NCBI GenBank assembly: GCA_947450605.1
Contig: CANFWB010000002.1
Coordinates: 21,564-85,563 of the forward strand
Origin: Burkholderiaceae bacterium
GTDB lineage: Bacteria; Pseudomonadota; Gammaproteobacteria; Burkholderiales; Burkholderiaceae
Reading direction: 5' to 3'
Length of the DNA stretch: 64,000 bases
Below, piece after piece: positions 37,213 to 48,635 of this stretch. Both the position numbers and the translations under genes were made by a program. The notes below the pieces were generated by a model. That model did no database searches and was not told the DNA's origin. It saw nothing but the letters and a program-made list of their open reading frames with translations. Each line of letters starts with the position of its first letter. The first letter of the stretch is position 1.

Positions 37213-38988
37213 ATGATTGAAAAACTCGAGATTCCAGAGCCATGCGAAACGGTTCAAGGTTGGGGTAGTGATGTTGCTGCGGCAATGTTGAGGACTATTG
37301 GAGTCAAATACGTTGCATTGAACCCTGGCGCTAGTTATAGAGGTTTACATGACAGCTTGGTAAATTTTTTAGGCAACCGAAACCCCCAAATGCTTTTATG
37401 CCTTCATGAAGATCATGTTGTGTCCATTGCGCATGGATATGCAAAAGCTAGCGATGAAATGATGGCATGTGTTTTACACAGCAATGTGGGTTTATTCCAT
37501 GGATTGATGGGCATCTATAACGCATGGTGCGACCGAATGCCTATGTTGGTAATTGGAGCAACAGGCCCTGTTGCAACGGAGAAGAGAAGGCCTTGGATTG
37601 ACTGGATTCATACTTCAAAAGACCAGGCATCCGTGCTGCGAAATTTTTCCAAGTGGGATGATGAGCCACGCTCTGTATCGGGAATTGTCAACTCCTTTCT
37701 TAGGGGGGCACAAATTGCAAGAGCTCAACCAAGCGCCCCTGTGTATATTTGCCTAGATGCGGGCTTGCAAGAAGAAAAGCTCGATGAGCCAATAGAAATT
37801 CCCAGTATCGAGCGCTTCATTCCCGCCCAAAGCCCTAGCCCATCTTTAATTCAGATAAAAAGAGTGGTTGAGTTATTGTTAAAGGCTGAAAATCCGGTCA
37901 TTTTAATGGGGAGGGCATCTCGAGATCAGTTCGGCTGGGATCAACGTATCCGCCTAGCCGAGGCGCTTGGGGCTTCAGTATTAACTTCAATTCGGGAGCG
38001 TTCCGCCTTCCCAACTAACCATCCTTTGCACGCTGCACCACCTTTTTTTTGGTTAAACCCCAAAGCAAAAGAAGTTTTGGCTGGTTCAGATTGTATTTTA
38101 AGTTTGGATTGGCCGGATTTGAGTGGGACCCTAGAGCAAACCTTTGCTAACAATTCTGATTTCACGGGAAATATTATTCAAGTTTCAATGGATCATCAAT
38201 TGCATAATGGTTGGAGCATGGATTACTTTTCATTGTGCGCAGTTGATATTCCCATAAGCTCTGGCGTTAATGAATTTGTTGATAGTCTTCTCCCCGCTCT
38301 TGAAAAACAGATTGGCCCAAAAAAATTATGGGATGGAAGTAGTAGAAATTCCTTACCTAAAATTGGGTATAGCGATTCCATAGATCAAGAAATTTCACCG
38401 CGAGACATTGAGGTTGCGTTGTCTAATGTCCGAAGTAATCACCTTTTTTCTCTTGCTCACGTCACGATAGGGTGGGTAGGTGATGCGTACCAATTCTATG
38501 ATCCTCTTGATTTTTTAGGTCATGATGGCGGGGCTGGATTGGCCGCCGGTCCAGGCATTACAGTAGGAGCAGCGCTTGCATTAAAAGATACCAACAGAAT
38601 CGTCGTATCAGTCTTGGGTGATGGCGACTTTATACAGGGTGCTACAGCACTTTGGACTGCGGCGCATTACCATTTACCAGCCCTTTTTATTGTTTCCAAT
38701 AATAGATCCAACTTCAATGATGAAATTCATCAGGAGACGGTAGCAAAATCTAGAAATAGGCCTGTCAAGAATCGTTGGATTGGGCAGCGGATAGATGAGC
38801 CTACTGTAAATATTGCTCAACTTGCAAAAGCCCAAGGGGTTGATGCAGAAGGTCCAATTACATCCATTGCGTCTTTAGAAGCGGCATTACAGCGTGGAAT
38901 TACGGCGGTTCAAGAGGGCCGCCCTTATTTAATTGATGTACATGTCAAGCCTGGTTACTTAAGCGCCCCACTTTCAAGGGGGAGGTAA
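37213..38988 (+). CDS. Thiamine pyrophosphate-dependent enzyme (acetolactate synthase/benzoylformate decarboxylase superfamily)
   Basis: LHEDHVVSIAHGYAKAS; VLGDGDFIQGATALWTAAHYHLPALFIVSNNRSNFND. Confidence 0.9.
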   Translation: MIEKLEIPEPCETVQGWGSDVAAAMLRTIGVKYVALNPGASYRGLHDSLVNFLGNRNPQMLLCLHEDHVVSIAHGYAKASDEMMACVLHSNVGLFHGLMGIYNAWCDRMPMLVIGATGPVATEKRRPWIDWIHTSKDQASVLRNFSKWDDEPRSVSGIVNSFLRGAQIARAQPSAPVYICLDAGLQEEKLDEPIEIPSIERFIPAQSPSPSLIQIKRVVELLLKAENPVILMGRASRDQFGWDQRIRLAEALGASVLTSIRERSAFPTNHPLHAAPPFFWLNPKAKEVLAGSDCILSLDWPDLSGTLEQTFANNSDFTGNIIQVSMDHQLHNGWSMDYFSLCAVDIPISSGVNEFVDSLLPALEKQIGPKKLWDGSSRNSLPKIGYSDSIDQEISPRDIEVALSNVRSNHLFSLAHVTIGWVGDAYQFYDPLDFLGHDGGAGLAAGPGITVGAALALKDTNRIVVSVLGDGDFIQGATALWTAAHYHLPALFIVSNNRSNFNDEIHQETVAKSRNRPVKNRWIGQRIDEPTVNIAQLAKAQGVDAEGPITSIASLEAALQRGITAVQEGRPYLIDVHVKPGYLSAPLSRGR

Positions 38989-39012
38989 TGTGAAAAATAA
39001 GGCAAGATTCTT

Positions 39013-39987
39013 ATGAAGCATATATATTTTTTATTATTAGTTGCGCTTAGTAGCCTTGGATTTAGCGCGCATGCTCAGAACATTGCTAATTTTCCGGATC
39101 ATCCAGTTAAATTGATCATTCCCTATGGTCCTGGGGGTGCGGTTGATATAACCGCTAGAATTTTGGCGCAGGATCTCAGCAAATTATGGGGGCAGCAAGC
39201 CCTGGTTGATAATAAGCCTGGAGCTGCAGGCATGATTGCGGCAAATGCTGTTGCAAAAGCCGCTCCGGATGGTTACACATTGCTTATCACTGATGATGGT
39301 GTATTAATCAGCATGCCACAGTTCCAAAAAAATATGCCTTACAACACATTCACTGATTTAATGCCCATAGGAATGGTGTGCATGTTTCCTTATTTAATTG
39401 TTGCCAACCCTCAATCCAAGATTAAAAACTTATCGGAGTTAGTGAGTGCGGCAAAAGCAAATCCGAATAGCATTGACTATGCAACCAATGGTATTGGAAG
39501 TACTCACCATTTAACTTGGGAGGCATTTCAGAGGACCGCTAATATTAAGCTAAACCATATCCCCTATAAAGGAGCGGCACCTGCGTTGCAGGATGTGATG
39601 GCGGGTCAAGTATCTTTAATGTTTGTTGCTATTTCTACAGCATTGCCATTCATTAAGGATGGGAAACTGATTCCTATTGCAGTTGGTAGCCTTGAGCGTC
39701 TCGCTGTAATTCCTGATGTGCCAACTATCGCTGAATCGGGTTATCCAGGATTTGAGGCTATAGCATGGCAGGGCGTTTTGGCGCCAAAAGGTACATCACC
39801 GAAGTTAATTGAAAAAATTAGTGGCGACCTTAAAAAGGTAACCCAAGGTGCCGACTACAAAGAGGCGCTCATATTGCGCGGAACGGAATCTCGCACCAGC
39901 ACACCTGAGGCGATGGCTCAAAGATTGAAGATGGAAAATGAAAAGACCAGGGCCTTGGTTAAAAGTTTAAATATTTCATCCGAATAA
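39013..39987 (+). CDS. Bug/TctC-family receptor
   Basis: FPDHPVKLIIPYGPGGAVDITAR, NKPGAAGMIAAN, PDGYTLL. Confidence 0.95.
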   Translation: MKHIYFLLLVALSSLGFSAHAQNIANFPDHPVKLIIPYGPGGAVDITARILAQDLSKLWGQQALVDNKPGAAGMIAANAVAKAAPDGYTLLITDDGVLISMPQFQKNMPYNTFTDLMPIGMVCMFPYLIVANPQSKIKNLSELVSAAKANPNSIDYATNGIGSTHHLTWEAFQRTANIKLNHIPYKGAAPALQDVMAGQVSLMFVAISTALPFIKDGKLIPIAVGSLERLAVIPDVPTIAESGYPGFEAIAWQGVLAPKGTSPKLIEKISGDLKKVTQGADYKEALILRGTESRTSTPEAMAQRLKMENEKTRALVKSLNISSE

Positions 39988-39990
39988 TGA

Positions 39991-40971
39991 ATGGGAGTGT
40001 CCGCCATGCTGAACAAGAAGCTATTGGTTGCCGCCATAATATTTTTTATTTCATCCGCTGTTCATTCCCAGGTATTTCCAACTAAACCTGTAAAAATAAT
40101 TGTTCCTTATGGGCCTGGCGGTATCAGTGATATTGCCGCCAGAATGATCGGTAGTAAGCTCTCTGAGATCTGGAGGCAACCCGTCATTGTTGAAAATAAA
40201 GTGGGGGGCGGGGGTACCATCGGAACTGGATTTGTTTCACGATCTGATCCCGATGGGTACACATTGCTAGTAGCTACAGTAGCCGAATTTACAATTGCAC
40301 AACATCTCAACAAGCAGATAAATCTAAATTCTTTGCGTGATTTCACGCCGATATCTCTATTAACAGATACGCCAATGTTAATCGTTGCGAATATGAATGC
40401 GCCATTTAACAATCTCCGGCAGTTGGCCGAGTTTTCAAAACAATCGCCTGCGGGTGTGTCGTTTGCCACGCCGGGAGTGGGAACACTTAATCACTTAACG
40501 GGCGAGCGATTGGCGGCTGAAATGGGTATTAAATTAGTTCACATTCCATATAAAGGCGGTGCACAGGCTTCTCTTGCGGTAGTCAGCGGAGAGACTCCAT
40601 TGGGTATTTCTGGTGCTGCAGTTGTAATGTCGCATGTGGATTCAGGCAAGCTAAAAATACTAGCTGTTGCCTCTCAGACCCAAATTAAAGGGCATCCGGA
40701 TTGGCCCACTGTAATCGATGCTGGTCTTCCTGATTTTGTTGCGTCTAATTGGGTTGCTCTTGCGGCCCCACGTGGCACTCCTCAGAAGATAATTTTGAAA
40801 ATCCAGGCTGATGTCAGTGCCATACTTCAAATGGACGATGTAAGAGAGAAATTGATTAGGGCTGGCTCTGAGCCCATTGGCTCTTCGCCGGAAATATTGA
40901 TAGAAAGAATCAATAAAGACTCGATTAGATATAGTAAGGTTATTGAAATAACTAACTTAAAAGCTGATTAA
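39991..40971 (+). CDS. Bug/TctC-family receptor
   Basis: FPTKPVKIIVPYGPGGISDIAAR, NKVGGGGTIGT, PDGYTLL. Confidence 0.95.
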   Translation: MGVSAMLNKKLLVAAIIFFISSAVHSQVFPTKPVKIIVPYGPGGISDIAARMIGSKLSEIWRQPVIVENKVGGGGTIGTGFVSRSDPDGYTLLVATVAEFTIAQHLNKQINLNSLRDFTPISLLTDTPMLIVANMNAPFNNLRQLAEFSKQSPAGVSFATPGVGTLNHLTGERLAAEMGIKLVHIPYKGGAQASLAVVSGETPLGISGAAVVMSHVDSGKLKILAVASQTQIKGHPDWPTVIDAGLPDFVASNWVALAAPRGTPQKIILKIQADVSAILQMDDVREKLIRAGSEPIGSSPEILIERINKDSIRYSKVIEITNLKAD

Positions 40972-41146
40972 GGCATTCTAATTATCATTTTTTAAGTATA
41001 TATTTTGATTGCATTTCTGACCCAATAATCGCAAATGGAATGTTTTCTCCATTCCAGCCAAGAATTAGTAGGGATCCCCCTAGGCCCCAAAAAAGCTACC
41101 GATTTTTTCTGACCATTGCTTTAATGTTGTTCATTGCCTAAGAAGT

Positions 41147-41183
41147 AAAAAAGCCTCCGGAGCTACTAACTCTGAAGGCTTTT
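41147..41183 (-). terminator. Rho-independent terminator for tRNA-Asn (minus)
   Basis: AAAAGCCTCCGGAG ... CTCTGAAGGCTTTT inverted repeat; T-run on the minus strand. Confidence 0.75.
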
Positions 41184-41190
41184 ACTTATT

Positions 41191-41266
41191 TGGCTCCTCG
41201 ACCTGGGCTCGAACCAGGGACCTACGGATTAACAGTCCGGCGCTCTACCAACTGAGCTATCGAGGA
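41191..41266 (-). tRNA. tRNA-Asn(GTT)
   Basis: Minus strand TCCTCGATAGCTCAGTTGGTAGAGCGCCGGACTGTTAATCCGTAGGTCCCTGGTTCGAGCCCAGGTCGAGGAGCCA. Confidence 0.97.
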
Positions 41267-41276
41267 ATAAGCCGAT

Positions 41277-41282
41277 ATTATA
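41277..41282 (-). promoter_or_regulatory. -10 box (TATAAT) for tRNA-Asn
   Basis: Minus-strand CTTGCTATAATATCGGCTTATTCCTCG: perfect TATAAT about 10 nt upstream of the mature tRNA 5' end. Confidence 0.65.
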
Positions 41283-41287
41283 GCAAG

Positions 41288-42172
41288 ATGAAATCATCTA
41301 CTCCAAGTTCTGTACAGATCCCTAAAGTATTGACCATTGCCGGGTCCGATAGCGGTGGCGGTGCAGGCATTCAGGCGGACCTTAAAGTCATTGCAGCCCT
41401 TGGTGGATATGGGATGTCGGTCATTACGGCCATTACTGCCCAGAACACTTTGGGGGTCAGCAGAATTCAGGATATTGACCTCGATGTTGTGGAGGCACAG
41501 ATTGACGCCATATTTTTGGATATTGGGGTGGATATTGTCAAAATCGGCATGTTGGCCAGCCCAGAAATCGTCCGCACGGTCGCATCGGCCTTAAAGCGTC
41601 ACGGAGCTAACAGTATTGTGTTGGATCCAGTCTTAAGGGCGACCTCAGGAGCCAGTCTTGGTGGTGATGACACTGCTCAGGCCATGATTGCTGAATTATT
41701 TCCGATGGCCACTCTCGTGACCCCCAATTTGGAGGAGGCCTCCCTGCTACTGGGCCGCGAAATTGTTGGACCTGATGACTTCAAGGTGGCGGCTCAAGAA
41801 CTGCTCGACATGGGCCCGCAAGCTGTCTTGATTAAGGGCGGTCATCTGGATGCTACCCATACTCAGCTAACGGATTTTTTGATGTGGCGCACGATTGAAG
41901 ATGGTCTTGAGGTGACTCAATCAAAAGAATTCAAGCACTACCGCGTGAACACTGCTAATACTCATGGCACTGGCTGCTCATTATCCTCAGCGATTGCTAC
42001 TTATTTAGCTGACGGCCATGATCTTGCGCATGCGGTTGCTAAAGCAATTTCTTATGTGGAGGCAGGATTGGAGGCGGGGCGTTTCTTAAATATTGGTGAA
42101 GGCCCAGGGCCTTTGTGGCATATGCATGATTTTTATCCAACAGCGTTGCCAGAAGAAGAAGGCAAGTATTAA
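41288..42172 (+). CDS. thiD: Hydroxymethylpyrimidine/phosphomethylpyrimidine kinase
   Basis: LTIAGSDSGGGAGIQADLK, VLDPVLRATSGASL, NTHGTGCSLSSAIA. Confidence 0.96.
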   Translation: MKSSTPSSVQIPKVLTIAGSDSGGGAGIQADLKVIAALGGYGMSVITAITAQNTLGVSRIQDIDLDVVEAQIDAIFLDIGVDIVKIGMLASPEIVRTVASALKRHGANSIVLDPVLRATSGASLGGDDTAQAMIAELFPMATLVTPNLEEASLLLGREIVGPDDFKVAAQELLDMGPQAVLIKGGHLDATHTQLTDFLMWRTIEDGLEVTQSKEFKHYRVNTANTHGTGCSLSSAIATYLADGHDLAHAVAKAISYVEAGLEAGRFLNIGEGPGPLWHMHDFYPTALPEEEGKY

Positions 42173-43095
42173 GTTTTCATCAACTCTTGTAAACGCTTTA
42201 CCGCAGCCTTTGGATCGCTTGCCCCGCTAATAGCTCTTACAACGGCTACTGAGCCAACACCACTTTGAGCTACCGCATGAATACTGCTCTCATCAATACC
42301 GCCAATCGCAACCAAGGGGTAGTGACTCATGAGCTTGGCGTATTTGTAGAGACGCCCCAAGCCTTGCGGTACAGTAGCCATCTTTTTGAGGTTAGTCGGA
42401 AAGACTGCGCCCATGGCGATATAGCTAGGGCAAAAGCGATCTGCATAAACCATTTCCGCATAGCCGTGCGTACTTAAGCCTAGACGCAGACCTTCGGATC
42501 GAATGACATCTAAATCTGCCGTTGCTAAATCTTCCTGTCCCAGGTGAACACCATAGGCTTGAGCCTCAATCGCCTCTTGCCAAAAATCATTGATAAACAG
42601 CAAGGTCTTGCTGCCTTTGACGGCCTCGACCGATTCCACAATTTGTTTGCGAATCAGTTTTTTATCTTCAGACTTCAATCGGAGTTGTACAGTGGGAACC
42701 TCAGCGTCAACCATTCTTTTGACCCAGTCAGCATCTGGCATTACGGCATATAAGTCCAGGCGCTTGGGGCACTCTGCAAATGCATTAGGATTCATATTGC
42801 GAGTCCAGGGGAGTAAATCAAAATGCTCGGGTCTGGATGGCCACTTAAAAGGATCGAAGCCGCCATCTTGATGCACCATGCGTGCCCAGGCTTTTCCTAA
42901 AGTATGCGCATCTTTCTCAATAAATCCCATCGTGATAGCCGCAACCATGCCAGCCAATTCGTAATGGTCTGACGCATGCTCATTATCGATTTTGGGTGGG
43001 GGCGATGCCATGCTGTATTTCGGAATCGGAATGCATAAATCATCCTTGATATGGGCTGCAACAATTTGGTCGGCAAGATCGCGTACTAAGCTCAT
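42169..43095 (-). CDS. thiE: Thiamine phosphate synthase-like protein with about 110-aa N-terminal extension
   Basis: TenI/ThiE fold motifs VQLRLKS, LFINDFW, GVHLGQEDL, GLSTHG, MGAVFPT, AIGGI; inside the thi cluster. Confidence 0.88.
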   Translation of the reverse strand: MSLVRDLADQIVAAHIKDDLCIPIPKYSMASPPPKIDNEHASDHYELAGMVAAITMGFIEKDAHTLGKAWARMVHQDGGFDPFKWPSRPEHFDLLPWTRNMNPNAFAECPKRLDLYAVMPDADWVKRMVDAEVPTVQLRLKSEDKKLIRKQIVESVEAVKGSKTLLFINDFWQEAIEAQAYGVHLGQEDLATADLDVIRSEGLRLGLSTHGYAEMVYADRFCPSYIAMGAVFPTNLKKMATVPQGLGRLYKYAKLMSHYPLVAIGGIDESSIHAVAQSGVGSVAVVRAISGASDPKAAVKRLQELMKT

Positions 43096-43107
43096 GACTA
43101 TTTTTCT

Positions 43108-43935
43108 TTAGTTTTGGTGCCAAAAGGGTGTGCCGACCAGCGGTGTACTAGCCTGGGCAGACTGCTGTGCTTTCATGGCTCCAGAAAGATATGCTGTTCG
43201 ACCTGCATCTGTTGCCATCGCAAAGGCCTTAGCCATAGCAATTGGGTCGTCAGCCAAAGCAACTGCGGTATTTAGTAATACACCATCAAACCCCCATTCC
43301 ATTACGCTACAGGCGTGGGAAGGTAGGCCTAAGCCGGCATCAACTAAGAGTGGAACTTTTAAGCGATCGCGCAGCAACTTCAGGGCATATGGGTTAAGTG
43401 GCCCTTGACCTGTTCCAATCGGGGCTGCCCAAGGCATGACAGCTTGGCATCCAACATCAACCAAGCGCTGACACAAGATCAGGTCTTCAGTGCAATATGG
43501 CAGTACTTTAAAACCATCCTTGATTAAAGTTTCTGCTGTAGAGACCAGGCGCAATGTATCAGGCTGCAAGGTGTAGTCATCACCAATGAGTTCTAACTTA
43601 ATCCAGTTGGTTTCAAAAACTTCTCTAGCCATCTGTGCAGTTGCGATTACCTCTTGCGGGCTATGACAGCCGGCGGTATTGGGCAATACAGGCACGGCCA
43701 TTTTTTTGAGCAGATCCCAAAAGCCCGAGTGCGCTTGTGCGGTTGATGTACCTTGCCTGCGCAAGCTAACAGTAATCATGCCAGGGTTGGATTGCTTGAC
43801 GGCATTCTCTAAAACCTGAGGAGAGGGGTAGCGTGACGTTCCCAGCAATAAGCGGCTAGCAAAGGTCTCGCCATACAGCACCAAAGGGTCTGTAGTTTTT
43901 AAAGGGATTGTTAATGGAGCAGTCATTTCGATCAA
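43108..43935 (-). CDS. thiG: Thiazole synthase
   Basis: [42 protein letters not shown]. Confidence 0.95.
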   Translation of the reverse strand: MIEMTAPLTIPLKTTDPLVLYGETFASRLLLGTSRYPSPQVLENAVKQSNPGMITVSLRRQGTSTAQAHSGFWDLLKKMAVPVLPNTAGCHSPQEVIATAQMAREVFETNWIKLELIGDDYTLQPDTLRLVSTAETLIKDGFKVLPYCTEDLILCQRLVDVGCQAVMPWAAPIGTGQGPLNPYALKLLRDRLKVPLLVDAGLGLPSHACSVMEWGFDGVLLNTAVALADDPIAMAKAFAMATDAGRTAYLSGAMKAQQSAQASTPLVGTPFWHQN

Positions 43936-43968
43936 TTGCTTGGATGTATTTCTGGGTTTGGCTTTAAA

Positions 43969-44166
43969 TCAACCACCAGTAACGGGTGCTATTACTTCCA
44001 TTTCATCGCCTTCACACAAAATGGTTTCAGCATGCCTAGTCTTTGGGACAAATTCATAGTTAATCGCAACGGCATAGGGTGGCTTGGCATCCATGAGAGC
44101 TAGCACATCATCAATATTGCTATTTTCAGGAACTTCCCTCGCAATTTGATTAACGATTACACGCAT
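43969..44166 (-). CDS. thiS: Sulfur carrier protein ThiS
   Basis: 65 aa ending EMEVIAPVTGG (C-terminal GG). Confidence 0.93.
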   Translation of the reverse strand: MRVIVNQIAREVPENSNIDDVLALMDAKPPYAVAINYEFVPKTRHAETILCEGDEMEVIAPVTGG

Positions 44167-45323
44167 GCGCTTACCTCCAAAGGGGCTGAAGTGGTTGCAG
44201 TATTAATCTGTAAGCCTAGATTCATTGCAGTGGCGCTGCTGCCAGTGCTTAGTATTTCTAAGGCGCAATCTAAAATTGCGGGTGAGATCATAAAGCCATG
44301 TCGATAGAGCCCGTTAATCATCATCAGGCTAGCCTCATTGACTTTCTGATCAAGGCAAATCTCCGGAAGATTATCTTTTAAGGTGGGTCGGCACTGCGTG
44401 GCCATTTCCAAAATGCGTGCCTCGGCAAAGCCGCTATGGATGGTGTAAATAGCGCTCAGTAATTCCATCGCAGAACGCACGCTCATTGGCGATAAGTCAT
44501 CTGATTCAATTTCCGTTGCACCCACAACATAAACATCGTCTTCCTTTGGTGCGATATAGATTGGGTAGCGGGGGTGGATTAAGCGAGTAGGGCGACGCAG
44601 TTTAACTTCGGGCGCATATAAACGAATGACTTCGCCACGAACGCCGCGCAAATCCTTGGAAGAATTACCTGTCCCTATCCACGCCTCTTTGGCGCCTAAA
44701 CCACGACAATCAATCACCCAGTCAAATCGATTCCGATCTTTGCGTAATTGGTCTGGCTCAACAGCTTCATGCCAATGACAAGGGACTTTCATTAAAGCGA
44801 GTTCAACGAGGAGTGCCTCAAGGAGCTGGCGATTATCTAGCTGACCTTCATTGGGAAGATACAGTCCTTGGGAAAACCGATCTGTAACGCTGGGCTCAAT
44901 TTCTGCAAGAGACTTGCCATCTAAATGGATTGGCTTAGGTAAGGCCGAATTACGCCCGCAATTACGCTCCAGATGGGAGGCAAAGCGTTCTGCATCAGTT
45001 GCATCTTGGCGGTGCCACAAAATTAAGGTGCCATCTTGTTGAAAATACACCGGCTTTGCCAATTCACTAATTAATTGCTGCCAACGCGGCAAGCTATGAA
45101 TGCCCATGCGCACCACGCTATCTTCGGTGATGGCAGATTCCGCAAGTGGTGCCAGCATAGCGGCAGCAACGCGAGCAGGGGATCCCAGTGCATCTGAACC
45201 ACCCTTTTCAAACAGTTCTACTTGGGCTCCTCGCTTGGCAAGCGCAACCGCTAGCAGCCGACCCATCAGGCCGGCGCCAACGATGGCATATTTACCATTT
45301 GCGAAAGAGCCGCTATTCTCCAT
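44157..45323 (-). CDS. thiO: FAD-dependent glycine oxidase-type oxidoreductase (ThiO-like)
   Basis: YAIVGAGLMGRLLAVALAKRGAQVELFEKG FAD motif; location between thiS and thiC. Confidence 0.9.
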   Translation of the reverse strand: MENSGSFANGKYAIVGAGLMGRLLAVALAKRGAQVELFEKGGSDALGSPARVAAAMLAPLAESAITEDSVVRMGIHSLPRWQQLISELAKPVYFQQDGTLILWHRQDATDAERFASHLERNCGRNSALPKPIHLDGKSLAEIEPSVTDRFSQGLYLPNEGQLDNRQLLEALLVELALMKVPCHWHEAVEPDQLRKDRNRFDWVIDCRGLGAKEAWIGTGNSSKDLRGVRGEVIRLYAPEVKLRRPTRLIHPRYPIYIAPKEDDVYVVGATEIESDDLSPMSVRSAMELLSAIYTIHSGFAEARILEMATQCRPTLKDNLPEICLDQKVNEASLMMINGLYRHGFMISPAILDCALEILSTGSSATAMNLGLQINTATTSAPLEVSACV

Positions 45324-45349
45324 TAAGACTCTGAGAGTTTACGTTTGGA

Positions 45350-47432
<2,083 letters not shown>

Positions 47433-47508
47433 ATCCTTAGGGCTAATTTAACCACGAATTCACCTTGAGCTGGATGATCAAAATCAAGTCAGTTGTTTAA
47501 GAGTCTAA

Positions 47509-48348
47509 TTAGTCAATTTTCATATGGCGCAAAATGAAATCTGCAGTCACAAACGCAGCATCACTGGTAAATTCATCAGCCAAAATACGAGCCGCAGCCT
47601 CTGAAAGCGGGATTTCAATAAAACCACTCACTTCCCCGTCATGGTTGGTGGGGATAAAGTTCTCAGCAAGCTCTAAATCGTAGACGTAGAGCTGCTCATC
47701 ATGAAAGCCCCTACCGGGTACTGGGCGGCGCATATGAATGCGACCTACAGGCTCAATTTGATCGGAAATCTGAGGTGGAACACCCGCTTCTTCCCAGAGT
47801 TCACGGCGAGCGTTCACCCGGGGCGTCTCATCAGCCCCAATACCGCCAGCAGCCAGGTTGTCGAGGCGACCAGGATCAGTTGCCTTGGTTTCGCTACGAC
47901 GTCCTAGCCAGAGATTGCCAGCCTTGGTGTGGCCGTTGATATGGGTTGCCATGCTACGAAAGCCAAAGGTTCGAAACGCAGAGCGCTCTAAACGGAAGTA
48001 TTCATGGCCATTTTGATCAATCCAGGCAAAATCCTCATTCCTCCAGCCGGGTATGAACCCACCTTGATGCATGCGATCGGCCAATTTAGCCAGGCTCTCA
48101 GACAGGCTTAAGGGTCTTGCATTGCGGATAGTCAGTCGATCATGATCCATTTCTACGTGAGAAATCGGATTTTTGAGCAAAGAATCTTGTAAATAGGGTG
48201 CGAAATCTGGGTTTAGGTATCCAATGACCTGTCCTGCTTGCATCCCACCCAAAAATTGAATAGGCAAAAAATCCCCGGGCGCAGATCTGGCTGCGTTTTG
48301 GAGCATTTCCTCTAGGGCGGCGATGGTGCTGGTGGTGAGCTTGTGCAT
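47509..48348 (-). CDS. NUDIX hydrolase with DUF4743-like N-terminus
   Basis: GGIGADETPRVNARRELWEEAGV NUDIX box. Confidence 0.88.
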   Translation of the reverse strand: MHKLTTSTIAALEEMLQNAARSAPGDFLPIQFLGGMQAGQVIGYLNPDFAPYLQDSLLKNPISHVEMDHDRLTIRNARPLSLSESLAKLADRMHQGGFIPGWRNEDFAWIDQNGHEYFRLERSAFRTFGFRSMATHINGHTKAGNLWLGRRSETKATDPGRLDNLAAGGIGADETPRVNARRELWEEAGVPPQISDQIEPVGRIHMRRPVPGRGFHDEQLYVYDLELAENFIPTNHDGEVSGFIEIPLSEAAARILADEFTSDAAFVTADFILRHMKID

Positions 48349-48520
48349 GGCTTGAGTGTAAGAGAAATTTAAAAAGAGAAAAAATCGATCTAAAAACCTA
48401 GAGGCAAATTTGAATTGTCAACTGATCTTTACTGAATTTTTTGACGGAGGCGGATGCTCATAATTTAAGCAAGCTAGGTCACTCTATACAAATCTACGAC
48501 TTACGAAAACTTTTGGGGAT

Positions 48521-48543
48521 TTATCCACACAAGCTGTGGATAA
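48521..48543. other. Inverted pair of perfect DnaA boxes / hairpin with T7 tract
   Basis: TTATCCACA-caagc-TGTGGATAA followed by GTTTTTTTAC. Confidence 0.6.
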
Positions 48544-48560
48544 GTTTTTTTACTTTTAAC

Positions 48561-48635
48561 TGGTCCCGCCGACAGGAATCGAACCTGTATCCCACGCTTA
48601 GGAGGCATGTGCACTATCCATTGTGCTACGGCGAG
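48561..48635 (-). tRNA. tRNA-Arg(CCT)
   Basis: Minus strand CTCGCCGTAGCACAATGGATAGTGCACATGCCTCCTAAGCGTGGGATACAGGTTCGATTCCTGTCGGCGGGACCA. Confidence 0.95.

Noticed and set aside
8933-40971. Integrative element or genomic island with mobility genes
   Set aside because: The region is catabolic and lies beside a tRNA-Asn, but no integrase, transposase, att-like tRNA repeat or phage gene was recognised.
48521-48543. Chromosomal replication origin
   Set aside because: Only two DnaA boxes, no dnaA/dnaN/gyrB neighbourhood; the nearby topoisomerase genes are parE/parC.
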